NCBI GenBank assembly: GCA_036269135.1
Contig: DATASQ010000025.1
Location: forward strand, 1-64,000
Direction of reading: 5' to 3'
Length of the DNA: 64,000 nt
From: Palsa-343 sp036269135
GTDB taxonomy: Bacteria > Acidobacteriota > Terriglobia > Terriglobales > Acidobacteriaceae
The position numbers and the translations under genes were made by a program. The notes beneath the pieces are model-generated. The model was given only the letters and a program-made list of their open reading frames with translations, did no database searches and was not told the DNA's origin. Shown here piece by piece: positions 25,704-33,880 of the stretch (positions are counted from its first letter, which is position 1; every line of letters starts with the position of its first letter).

Positions 25704-26774
25704 CTAGTTACGCAAATCGGCCATGGCGGCGGCGACTTCGGCTTTCTGGTCGGCGTCGAGGGGCAGGAGCGGGATGCGGGGAACGCCACCGTAGTAGCCG
25801 TTGAGATCGCAGGCGTGCTTCAGCCCGGGGATCCCATACTTGCCCGCCACGATACGAGACGCGGCGATGAGGCGCTGCTGTTTTTCCGTGGCGATGCGGG
25901 GGTCGTTCTCCTTCCAGGCGGTGTAAACCTCCTGACAGGCCTGGGGCGCGGGGTCGGCGAAGGAGAGGATCGCACCGGAGACGCCTGCCTGCAGAGCCTC
26001 CAGCAGGTTCTCGGCGGACCCGGAGAGGACCTGGAAGCCGATTTCTTTTTTGCGCATGGCCTTGACGCGAGGCGCGGCCATGACAGCGGCGTCAATGGAG
26101 CCGCCGCCGAGCGAATCAATGGAGACCAGTTCGGAGGCGACGGCGGCGGTGGCTTCGGTATCGGCCATCATCATCCGGTTGGTGTAAGCGGTGAAGACCG
26201 GAGTGACAAAGACGGCTCGCTTCGGTGCGTTGCGCGTGGCGGCGACCAGCGCGCTCAGACGATCCAGGCTGCCGGACGATTCCTTGATGGCGACGATGTT
26301 GGGATGCTGGGCCAGTTCCACCACCACTTCGATGGGGATCTCGAGATGGGTGAATTTTGGAATGCTGTAGAGGATGACGGGGAGCGGCGACTGGTCCGCC
26401 AGGGTGCGGTAATAGGTCAGCAGTTCCGCACCGCGCATCAGGGGACCGTAGTAGTGCGGCGTGCGCACCAGGACTGCGTCATAGCGGTGGGTGAAGGCGT
26501 ACTCCGCCAGGCGCAGGGTTTCGACGAGGCTTTCGCGGCCAATGCCGGCGACCAGCACCTTGTCCGGGGCCGCGGCATGGGCAGCGTGGCGGAGAACGTC
26601 GCGGGTTTCGTCGTCGCTGAGCATCACGGCTTCGCCGGTGGACCCCAGAACCACCAGACCGGCGGCGAGGGTGCGCGAATAGCGCTCCACGTTGTGCTCG
26701 AGCTTGCGGAAGTACAGGCGCCCGTCGGGATAAAAAGGCGTGGTCATGGCGGGGAAGATGCCTTCGAGGAGCAT
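25704..26774 (-). CDS. Dihydrodipicolinate synthase-family aldolase, not a typical DapA
   Basis: A class I aldolase-type TIM barrel of 356 residues. The Schiff-base Lys164 is in VAIKESSG and the catalytic Tyr136 in LYSIPKFT; GSTGEA and PHYYG are also conserved. At the place of DapA's PxRT arginine, which holds aspartate semialdehyde, this protein has Lys-Phe-Thr. The C-terminal part (about 300-356) is longer than in DapA. I infer a pyruvate-dependent aldolase acting on another keto acid, such as a sugar acid or 4-hydroxy-2-oxoglutarate. The ATG at 26774 lacks a clear Shine-Dalgarno. Confidence 0.87.
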   Translation of the reverse strand: MLLEGIFPAMTTPFYPDGRLYFRKLEHNVERYSRTLAAGLVVLGSTGEAVMLSDDETRDVLRHAAHAAAPDKVLVAGIGRESLVETLRLAEYAFTHRYDAVLVRTPHYYGPLMRGAELLTYYRTLADQSPLPVILYSIPKFTHLEIPIEVVVELAQHPNIVAIKESSGSLDRLSALVAATRNAPKRAVFVTPVFTAYTNRMMMADTEATAAVASELVSIDSLGGGSIDAAVMAAPRVKAMRKKEIGFQVLSGSAENLLEALQAGVSGAILSFADPAPQACQEVYTAWKENDPRIATEKQQRLIAASRIVAGKYGIPGLKHACDLNGYYGGVPRIPLLPLDADQKAEVAAAMADLRN

Positions 26775-26854
26775 AGATTCATCATAGGGCGCTCCCTCAA
26801 AAGGTGCAGGAAAAAGCTGCGCGAGAACATGAGAGCACGATAGTCTGAGGGGAA

Positions 26855-27370
26855 ATGCCTCTGCATTCGAGCGTCCATTCACGGTCAGCAGAAGCCCTGG
26901 GGCCCCGGGAAACGCGGGTTTTATATCAGGCGCTGTGGTTCTTCTTCCATCTGACAGTGAGCCTCGTGGTCTGGGCGCTGGCGCTGCTGGCGATCACTCT
27001 GTTCCATCCGGATTTCGTGCCGCCGGCGGTGACTCTGGCGGTGTCATTTGCGGCCCCGCTGGCCGTGGCCTTCGGCGTGGTGAAGATGTATCCCAGCGAG
27101 AGCGCGACGCTGCTGTGGATGATGGGGCTGATCTGGTGGTTTCTGTGGGCGCTGCACGTTCTGGATATGCCGACCGGGCCGCTGGCCTGCTATCACTGCG
27201 GCGCTTCGGAGAAGCTGTGGCTGACCTTCTTCAGCCTGGATCATGACAGCGGTCTGCTGGACGGGCAGGGGCGTTTTATCGCGACGTGGCCCGCCGTGGC
27301 CATGATTGGATATTCGATCGGCGCGAAGCTGGGCCTGCGCAACGCCGACATCCCTTTTGAAAACGAATAA
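26855..27370 (+). CDS. Membrane protein of unknown function
   Basis: A protein of 171 residues with four likely membrane helices (ALWFFFHLTVSLVVWALALLAITL, AVTLAVSFAAPLAVAFGV, LLWMMGLIWWFLWALHVL and WPAVAMIGYSIGAKLGL). A CYHCG motif sits in the loop after the third helix and could be a redox or metal site. GAGGGG precedes the ATG. I do not recognise a family. It is divergent from the aldolase gene across 80 bases. Confidence 0.78.
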   Translation: MPLHSSVHSRSAEALGPRETRVLYQALWFFFHLTVSLVVWALALLAITLFHPDFVPPAVTLAVSFAAPLAVAFGVVKMYPSESATLLWMMGLIWWFLWALHVLDMPTGPLACYHCGASEKLWLTFFSLDHDSGLLDGQGRFIATWPAVAMIGYSIGAKLGLRNADIPFENE

Positions 27371-27400
27371 AAAAAAGGGCTTGCGGTTGTTCGCAAGCCC
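27369..27400 (-). terminator. Intrinsic terminator for the csbD transcript
   Basis: On the minus strand GGGCTTGCG pairs with CGCAAGCCC around six bases and is followed by eight T's. It lies 70 bases after the csbD stop and also faces the end of the membrane protein gene. Confidence 0.9.
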
Positions 27401-27470
27401 GGTGAGGTCGATGCACTAATCGCGGTTTACGCTGCGATCGGATATCAAATGACGGATGTCTGATCCGGTT

Positions 27471-27785
27471 CTAAGCCGAACGCCGTTCGCGCTCATTCTC
27501 CTTGTAAGCGTCGATCTTCTCGTTGGCGCGATCCTTCGCGTCCTCGACTTTATTGCTGATGTTGTGGCGGGTCTGATCCGCGTTGCGCTCTGCTTCCTTC
27601 TCGTGGGTTTTGGATGCCTCGTGGGCCGCGTCTTTCACATTGCCCCACGTTTCCTGGGCAGCGCCCTTTACCTGGTCGGCGACGCCCTGATTGGCGAGCC
27701 GATCGTTGCCGACGGCTTCACCGGTTCCCTGCTTCACTTTGCCAACCACCTGGTTGGCCTTGCCCTTAACCTGATCCGAATTCAT
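27471..27785 (-). CDS. CsbD-family stress protein
   Basis: A small, highly charged soluble protein of 104 residues. The CsbD core is at the N-terminus (MNSDQVKGKANQVVGKVKQ, then GNDRLANQGVADQVKGAAQ), followed by a lysine/glutamate/alanine-rich helical tail unlike the usual 60-70-residue members. AAGGGGG precedes the ATG at 27785. CsbD proteins are general-stress induced; their biochemical role is unknown. It is 46 bases downstream of the small membrane protein gene and likely shares its transcript. Confidence 0.9.
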   Translation of the reverse strand: MNSDQVKGKANQVVGKVKQGTGEAVGNDRLANQGVADQVKGAAQETWGNVKDAAHEASKTHEKEAERNADQTRHNISNKVEDAKDRANEKIDAYKENERERRSA

Positions 27786-27831
27786 GAATCCCCCTTTGGT
27801 GAACTGCAGAAACCCCAACGCACGAACTGCG

Positions 27832-27984
27832 CTAAACCACGCGCCTTCGCCCGCTGATCAGCTGAATGACGAGCACCACGAGCGCCAGGATGAGCAAAAT
27901 GTGAATGTACCAGGCGACCACGTGGAATCCGATCAAGCCGACGAGCCAGGCGATCAGCAGGATGACAAACAATGTCCAGAGCAT
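27832..27984 (-). CDS. Small hydrophobic lmo0937-family membrane protein
   Basis: Just 50 residues, starting MLWTLFVILLIAWLVGLIGFH and continuing with a second helix (HILLILALVVLVIQLISG) before a basic tail. This two-helix pattern is the lmo0937-type family often found beside stress genes. GAGAGG precedes the ATG at 27984. The longer open frame up to 28119 has no support. It is upstream of csbD in the same direction. Confidence 0.8.
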   Translation of the reverse strand: MLWTLFVILLIAWLVGLIGFHVVAWYIHILLILALVVLVIQLISGRRRVV

Positions 27985-28105
27985 CCGTCGATGTCCTCTC
28001 TTTCTGTTCGATCTGCTTTCTTTTCGATCTCCAACGGATGGATAGAGGCGCGCGGAACGCCAGAGGTTGCCGTTGGGATACAAAGGATGCGGAGGTGGAA
28101 CCCAG

Positions 28106-28930
28106 GTGCGTATCGCCATTCAGGGAGAGCCGGGCTCATTCAGCCATGAGGCCGCGTTAAAAGCCGATGCGGAGGCAACCCTTCTGCCCTGTGCCTTGTC
28201 GGCGGAGGTGTTTGCGGCGCTCATGGAGGGTGCGGTGGATGCGGCGGTGATCCCAATCGAGAATTCGCTGGCCGGCTCTGTCGTCGAGCACTATGATTTG
28301 CTGCTGAATCACCCGGTCGGCGTAGAAAGCGAGTGGCTGCTGCGGATCCGGCATAACCTGATCGGGGTGCCCGGCGCCCGTCTGGAGTCGATTCGCCAGG
28401 CGTATTCGCACCCGGTTGCTCTGGCCCAGTGCCGGCGGTTTTTTGTGGAGCATCCGGAGATCGAGGCGGCTCCCTTTTACGACACGGCGGGCAGTGTGAA
28501 ACAACTGATGGCGCTGCGGGATTCCGGAGTCGCGGGGATCGCCAGCACCCAGGCGGCCCGGCATTATGGGGCGGAGATTCTGGTGACGGGGATCGAAGAT
28601 AACGCGGAGAACTACACGCGTTTTTTCCTGATTCGGAAACGGGACCAGGTCCGCCCCCAGCCGCAGCCCAACAAGGTGAGCCTGGCCTTTGCGGTCGAGA
28701 ACCGGCCGGGGACGCTGGTGGCGGCGCTGCAGGTGTTTTCCGGAATGGGCACCAATTTGACCCGTCTGGAATCCAGGCCGGTCCCTGGGCGTCCCTGGGA
28801 ATACGTTTTTTACGCGGACTACCAGCTGGCCGATCCGAAAGCTGCCGATGAAGCATTGAAACGTCTTCCGGCACACTGCTCCATGGTGCGCGAGCTGGGG
28901 CGCTATCGAGCGGCCCTGCCGGCGCAGTAA
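28106..28930 (+). CDS. pheA: Prephenate dehydratase with ACT domain
   Basis: A cytoplasmic enzyme of 274 residues converting prephenate to phenylpyruvate in phenylalanine synthesis. The catalytic domain begins RIAIQGEPGSFSHEAAL and contains the active-site threonine in NYTRFFLI. The C-terminal ACT domain (FAVENRPGTLVAALQVFSG, then NLTRLESRP) binds phenylalanine for feedback control. The start is the GTG at 28106, after GGAGG. No chorismate mutase domain is fused. Confidence 0.95.
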   Translation: MRIAIQGEPGSFSHEAALKADAEATLLPCALSAEVFAALMEGAVDAAVIPIENSLAGSVVEHYDLLLNHPVGVESEWLLRIRHNLIGVPGARLESIRQAYSHPVALAQCRRFFVEHPEIEAAPFYDTAGSVKQLMALRDSGVAGIASTQAARHYGAEILVTGIEDNAENYTRFFLIRKRDQVRPQPQPNKVSLAFAVENRPGTLVAALQVFSGMGTNLTRLESRPVPGRPWEYVFYADYQLADPKAADEALKRLPAHCSMVRELGRYRAALPAQ

Positions 28931-29146
28931 GGGCGATCCAGACGGCGTCCCTCGACTGTCGGGGTATCTGAGCCGGCGCGCAAGGCGGGAACGAGCTGCT
29001 GGAGGATAGCGTAGGAGTGAGGGGGAGCATCCCAAGTAAAAGAGGGAGAGGAAGTTGCACCGAATTGCGGGCGAAGAGAGACTTCGGGTTGAGACTTTTT
29101 CAAATCTGCTGAATCCAATGGGTAATTATTTGATATAAGGACACTC

Positions 29147-31582
29147 ATGGCTAGCGATTTCATCAGCATCATTCAACCGGGCGACCCGCGGCAGCGCGAA
29201 GGGGGCGAGGACCACGTTCTCCCCATCCTGCCGGTGCGGGACACGGTTCTGTTTCCCCATGCCGTGCTGCCGCTGACGGTGGGACGGGAGAGCTCGATCC
29301 AGCTCATCCAGTCGCTGGGCGAGGAAAAAAGCATTGTGGTGGTCGCGCAGCTCGACGCTCGCGTCGACGCACCTCAGCCTCAGGATCTGCACACCTTTGG
29401 CACCCTGGCGACCGTTCACAAGGTTGTGAAGATGCCGAACCAGAGTCTCTTTGTCTTCACGGAGGGAACGGAGCGGGTGCGGCTGGGCGAGTTTTCGAAG
29501 ATCGAGCCGTTCATGATGGCGTCGGTCGAAACCGTTCCGGAGACGCCGGCCGCGAAAAACCCTGCCGTGGAAGCACTGCAGCGCAATGTGGTCACGCAGT
29601 TTCAGCAGATTGTGACCGCCTCGCCGACCTTGTCGGACGAGCTGCAGACCATCGCGATGAACATCGACGAGCCCGGGCGGCTGGTGGACTTCATTGCGTC
29701 TTCTCTGCCCTTTTTAGCAACCGCCGACAAGCAGGAGTTGCTGGAAACGCCGGATGTAACAGCCCGGATGGAGCGGATCAACAAGCATCTGGCGAAGGAG
29801 CTGGAAGTCCAGCAGCTGCGCAACAAAATCCAGAGCGAAGTGCAGGATCAGGTGCAGCAGTCCCAGCGGGACTACTACCTGCGCGAACAGCTCAAGGCGA
29901 TCCAGAAGGAACTCGGCGAAATGGACGAGGGCCAGAAGGATATCGAGGAGCTGAAGCAAAAAATCGAAGGGGCGGGAATGCCCGAGGAGACGAAGAAGGA
30001 GGCTCTCAAAGAGCTGAGCCGTCTCTCGCGCATGTCGCCGATGGCAGCCGACTACTCGCTCACGAGGAACTACATCGAGTGGCTGGCCGTGCTGCCGTGG
30101 TCGAAGTCCTCAGGCTCTGAAGTGGACATTACCAAGGCGCGGGAGATCCTCGATGAGGATCACTACGACCTGAAAAAGGTGAAGGACCGCATCCTCGACT
30201 ACCTCGCGGTGCGGCGGCTCAAGGCCGACATGAAGGGGCCGATCCTGTGCTTCGTTGGGCCTCCGGGCGTGGGCAAAACCTCGCTGGGGCGCAGCATTGC
30301 GCGAGCGCTGAGCCGGGAGTTCCGGCGGATTTCCCTCGGCGGCATGCACGATGAGGCGGAGCTGCGCGGTCATCGGCGCACCTATATCGGCGCGCTGCCC
30401 GGGCAGATCATCCAGAACCTGCGGCGCGCCGGGGCGAACGATCCGGTCTTCATGCTGGACGAAGTCGACAAGCTGGGGCGGGATTTCCGCGGCGATCCGG
30501 CGTCGGCGCTGCTGGAGATTCTCGATCCGGAGCAGAACAACACGTTCCGCGATAACTATCTCGACCAGCCGTTTGACCTCTCGAAGGTCCTGTTCATCTG
30601 CACGGCGAACATGCTCGATACCGTGCCCGAGCCGCTGCGGGATCGCATGGAGATCATCGAACTGCAAGGGTACACGGAGGAGGAGAAGAAGCACATCGCC
30701 GTCCGGTATCTCATTCCGCGGCAGATCAGGGAGAACGGGATCCAGCCGGAAAACATCGAGTTTCCGGAGGACTCGACGGGCTACATCGTGCGGCACTACA
30801 CGCGGGAAGCGGGCGTCCGCAAACTGGAGCAGCAGATTGGCACGATCTGCCGCAAACAGGCGCGGCGCATCGCTGAAGGCAACACCGAAAAGCTGGTGGT
30901 GACGCGCGAGGTGATTCAGGAGTTCCTGGGCGGAATCAAAGTCCGGGTGGATACCGAGATTGCCGAGCGCACCAAACGCGCCGGTGTAGCGGTGGGCCTT
31001 GCGTGGACTCCGGCCGGCGGCGATGTTCTGTTCATCGAAGCCAATCGGATGAAAGGCAAGGGCGGCTTCACCATGACGGGCCAGATTGGCGAGGTTATGC
31101 AGGAGTCGATGCAGGCCGCGCTCACCTGGGTCCGGTCAAATGCAAAGTCCCTTGGCCTGGAGGAGGATCTGCTGAAGGATACCGATCTGCACATTCACGT
31201 GCCGGCGGGCGCCATTCCCAAGGACGGCCCTTCTGCCGGTGTGACCATGGCGACGGCGCTGGTGAGCCTGCTGACCGATCGCCCGGTGCATCCGCTGACC
31301 GCGATGACGGGGGAGATCACGCTGAGCGGCAACGTACTGCCTGTAGGCGGGATCAAGGAGAAATTCCTGGCCGCCAAGCGGGCCGGTGTGAAAGACGTGA
31401 TCCTCCCTGCGGAGAATCGGCTGAATGTGGAAGAGGATCTGATGCCGGAGCAGATTGACGACGTCGCGATTCACTATGCCAGCCGCATCGAGGACGTTCT
31501 CGCCGTGGCTTTGCCGCGATCCAGCGCCGAGGAAAGCCATGACGATGCGGTTCGCGAAGAGGTGCTGCAGCACACGGCGTGA
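29147..31582 (+). CDS. lon: ATP-dependent protease Lon
   Basis: A protein of 811 residues with all Lon parts: N-terminal substrate domain (LPILPVRDTVLFPHAVLPL), long coiled-coil, AAA+ module with Walker A GPPGVGKT near residue 370 and Walker B VFMLDEVDKLG, and the Ser-Lys protease domain with Ser696 in KDGPSAGV and Lys739 in GGIKEK. It degrades damaged and regulatory proteins in the cytoplasm. AAGGA precedes the ATG. The 216-bp upstream gap contains TTGAGA and A+T-rich sequence just ahead of the gene but no clear heat-shock operator. An array of five GGG runs follows the stop. Confidence 0.98.
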   Translation: MASDFISIIQPGDPRQREGGEDHVLPILPVRDTVLFPHAVLPLTVGRESSIQLIQSLGEEKSIVVVAQLDARVDAPQPQDLHTFGTLATVHKVVKMPNQSLFVFTEGTERVRLGEFSKIEPFMMASVETVPETPAAKNPAVEALQRNVVTQFQQIVTASPTLSDELQTIAMNIDEPGRLVDFIASSLPFLATADKQELLETPDVTARMERINKHLAKELEVQQLRNKIQSEVQDQVQQSQRDYYLREQLKAIQKELGEMDEGQKDIEELKQKIEGAGMPEETKKEALKELSRLSRMSPMAADYSLTRNYIEWLAVLPWSKSSGSEVDITKAREILDEDHYDLKKVKDRILDYLAVRRLKADMKGPILCFVGPPGVGKTSLGRSIARALSREFRRISLGGMHDEAELRGHRRTYIGALPGQIIQNLRRAGANDPVFMLDEVDKLGRDFRGDPASALLEILDPEQNNTFRDNYLDQPFDLSKVLFICTANMLDTVPEPLRDRMEIIELQGYTEEEKKHIAVRYLIPRQIRENGIQPENIEFPEDSTGYIVRHYTREAGVRKLEQQIGTICRKQARRIAEGNTEKLVVTREVIQEFLGGIKVRVDTEIAERTKRAGVAVGLAWTPAGGDVLFIEANRMKGKGGFTMTGQIGEVMQESMQAALTWVRSNAKSLGLEEDLLKDTDLHIHVPAGAIPKDGPSAGVTMATALVSLLTDRPVHPLTAMTGEITLSGNVLPVGGIKEKFLAAKRAGVKDVILPAENRLNVEEDLMPEQIDDVAIHYASRIEDVLAVALPRSSAEESHDDAVREEVLQHTA

Positions 31583-31588
31583 ACGGAA

Positions 31589-31619
31589 GGGAATAGGGAA
31601 TAGGGCGTAGGGAATAGGG
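31589..31619 (+). repeat. GGG heptad array after lon (G-quadruplex motif)
   Basis: Five GGG runs begin at 31589, 31596, 31603, 31610 and 31617, exactly seven bases apart, with spacers AATA or CGTA. The first run starts seven bases after the lon stop. Confidence 0.8.
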
Positions 31620-31658
31620 AATAAGGAAAACCCGACCGTTCAGCGTCCGCTAACGCCT

Positions 31659-31681
31659 CCCTACTCCCTGTTTCCCTGCCC
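31659..31681 (-). repeat. GGG-run array after the M13 peptidase gene
   Basis: On the minus strand, GGG runs at 31681-31679, 31676-31674, 31668-31666 and 31661-31659 are spaced by two, five and four bases, starting directly after the M13 stop. It faces, and can partly pair with, the array after lon. Confidence 0.7.
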
Positions 31682-31682
31682 T

Positions 31683-33788
31683 TCACCAGATGCGGACGCG
31701 GTTCTGCGGGCTCAGGTAGAGCTTTTCGCCGGGCTTCACGTCGAAGGCTTTGTACCAGCCGTCGGAGTTGCGCACGGTATCCGCGCGGAACTGGCCCGGC
31801 GAGTGGCCATCGGTGAGAACCTGGCGGCGCATCGAGGCCTCCCGGGCTTTTGACGCCCAGTTCTGGCCGAAGGCAATGTAGAACTGCTGATCGCCTGTGA
31901 AGCCATCCTGCTTCGGCGCCTGCCTGCCGTGCAGTGAGGCGTGGTAGCCATCGTATGCGGCCGCAACCCCGCCCAGGTCGGCGATATTCTCATCGATGGT
32001 TTGCTTGCCGTTGACGTGCAATCCGGGCAACGCCTCATACGCGTCGTACTGATCGGCCAGCCTCTGCGCCTGCTCTTCGAAGTGAGCGTGATCGGCGGGG
32101 GTCCACCAGTTGCGCAGGCGGCCTTCGGAATCGAAAACGCTGCCTTCCGCGTCGAAGGTATGGCTGATCTCGTGGCCGATCACCGTGCCGATGGCGCCAT
32201 AATTGTGCGCGGCGGGCGCCTTCGGATCGAAGAACGGCGGCTGCAGGATCGCGGCCGGGAAACTGAGCGCGTTTTGCAAAGGCAGATTGACTGCGTTGAC
32301 GGTCTGTGGCTCCATCGACCATTCGTGGCGATCGACAGGCTTGCCGATGCGGGCGATCTGCGCATGGTATTTCCAAACCTCGTAGCGCCAGAAATTCCCG
32401 AAGGCATCGTCGGGATGGACTTCATACGCGGAATAGTCTCTCCACGTCTCCGGATACCCAATGCCGATATAAAGAGAGTTCAGCTTGGACTGGGCCTCGG
32501 CGCGGGTTGAGGGGGCGAGCCAGGAAATGGCCGCGATGCGCTTGTGGTAGGCGGCGATCAGGCTGGCGACCATCGCCTGAGCCTGCGCCTTGGCTTCGGG
32601 CGAGAAATATTTGCGGGCGTAGATCTGGCCGACGGCGTCGCCGAGGCAGAAGTTGACCAGGCCGACGGCGCGCTGCCACCGCGGGCGCTGCTGCTCCACG
32701 CCACCGAGCACCTTGCCCGTGAAGTCGAAGTCCTCATCGGCAACGGCGTGAGGCAAAAGCTCCGCATGGTCCTCGATGAGGTGATAGGCCAGCCAGTCCT
32801 TCCAGGTAGCGAGAGGCGTGGACGCAACCAGCGCGGACTCGCCGGTAAACGCCGTGGGGGTCCACACGATGAAGTTCTGCTGGCCAGCGAGACCGGCGCC
32901 TTCAAAGTAGGCATCCCAGTCGAGCCCCGGCGCCTTCGAGGCGAAATCGCCGCGGGTCCAGGGATTGTCCGCTTTGTGGATGTCCTCGATCTCAGCAAGC
33001 GGCACGTGTACCTGAGCCATGGCATGCTCGAGAGCGATCACGCGTCCAGCGCGAGCGTCGGTATCGTCGAAGCCGGCGAGCTTGAGCATGGCGGCGACAT
33101 GGGCCTCATATCTCGCGCGAATCTCCTTCATGCGATCGCTGTCGTCGAGGTAGTAGCTCTGGCTCGGCATTTCAAGGCCGCCCTGCAGCAGATATACGGC
33201 GTAATGATCGGAGTCGCTGAAGCCAGGCGCGATCCAGAGGCCGAAGAGGTTGGGCGTGGAGAAGACGGCGTTGTTCAGCAGATCGACGTCAGCGCGGAGG
33301 GTAGTGCCCAGATAGCGAGCCAGCTCCTGCTTATTGTTCAGGGCCGCGATGGCGTCAAGATGCGGCTGGAGCGGTTTGAGACCGCGGGCCTCGATTGCGG
33401 ACTCATCCATGAAGGCGTTGTAAAAATCCGCGATCTTGCGATTATTGGAGCCAGCGGGGGAATTGGATTTCGCGGCCTCTTCGATGAGGCCGGCGACCTC
33501 CTTGTTGCTGCGGTCGAAGAGAACGGAGAAAACGCTCAGGCCACCGCGGTCCGGCGGAATCTGGGTACGCGCGATCCAGCCGCCATTCGCATAGAGATAG
33601 AAATTGTCACCCGGCTTAACGGATGGGTCCATGTTAGCGACGGCAATGCCGTGGACTTGACTGGATTCCTTTGCAGGCGCGGTGCTCTGTGGGAAGGTCG
33701 GCGGGACGAGCAGAAATAAGGCGGAGGTAAGAACGATCGAAACGGCACCGAAGTGCGGTCGGAAAAGGCGCGCGGAAAGAAGATTCAT
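31683..33788 (-). CDS. Secreted M13-family metallopeptidase (neprilysin/PepO-like)
   Basis: A protein of 701 residues from the ATG at 33788, preceded by AAGGAG. It has an N-terminal hydrophobic signal/anchor and the two M13 domains. The zinc site is complete: HEISH near residue 538 with the third ligand Glu in ENIADLGG. NAVNLPLQNALSFPAAILQPPFF provides the substrate-binding Asn-Ala type motif. The C-terminus ends in NRVRIW, without the penultimate Cys of secreted eukaryotic members. It would cleave oligopeptides in the periplasm or outside. It is convergent with lon. Confidence 0.95.
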   Translation of the reverse strand: MNLLSARLFRPHFGAVSIVLTSALFLLVPPTFPQSTAPAKESSQVHGIAVANMDPSVKPGDNFYLYANGGWIARTQIPPDRGGLSVFSVLFDRSNKEVAGLIEEAAKSNSPAGSNNRKIADFYNAFMDESAIEARGLKPLQPHLDAIAALNNKQELARYLGTTLRADVDLLNNAVFSTPNLFGLWIAPGFSDSDHYAVYLLQGGLEMPSQSYYLDDSDRMKEIRARYEAHVAAMLKLAGFDDTDARAGRVIALEHAMAQVHVPLAEIEDIHKADNPWTRGDFASKAPGLDWDAYFEGAGLAGQQNFIVWTPTAFTGESALVASTPLATWKDWLAYHLIEDHAELLPHAVADEDFDFTGKVLGGVEQQRPRWQRAVGLVNFCLGDAVGQIYARKYFSPEAKAQAQAMVASLIAAYHKRIAAISWLAPSTRAEAQSKLNSLYIGIGYPETWRDYSAYEVHPDDAFGNFWRYEVWKYHAQIARIGKPVDRHEWSMEPQTVNAVNLPLQNALSFPAAILQPPFFDPKAPAAHNYGAIGTVIGHEISHTFDAEGSVFDSEGRLRNWWTPADHAHFEEQAQRLADQYDAYEALPGLHVNGKQTIDENIADLGGVAAAYDGYHASLHGRQAPKQDGFTGDQQFYIAFGQNWASKAREASMRRQVLTDGHSPGQFRADTVRNSDGWYKAFDVKPGEKLYLSPQNRVRIW

Positions 33789-33880
33789 GCCAGCGGCTCC
33801 TTGTGCGCGTGCACGGCGGGACGGGTGCGCGCTCAGCAACGCGAAGGGGGATGATAGCACGCGGCATCGGCCGCCGCTCA

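Noticed and set aside
25704..26774. Annotation as dapA
   Set aside because: The arginine that binds aspartate semialdehyde is replaced and the C-terminus is extended; a different aldol substrate is more likely.
31586..31681. CRISPR-like short repeats after lon
   Set aside because: The unit is just seven bases with no spacers; it is a simple G-rich array, not a CRISPR.
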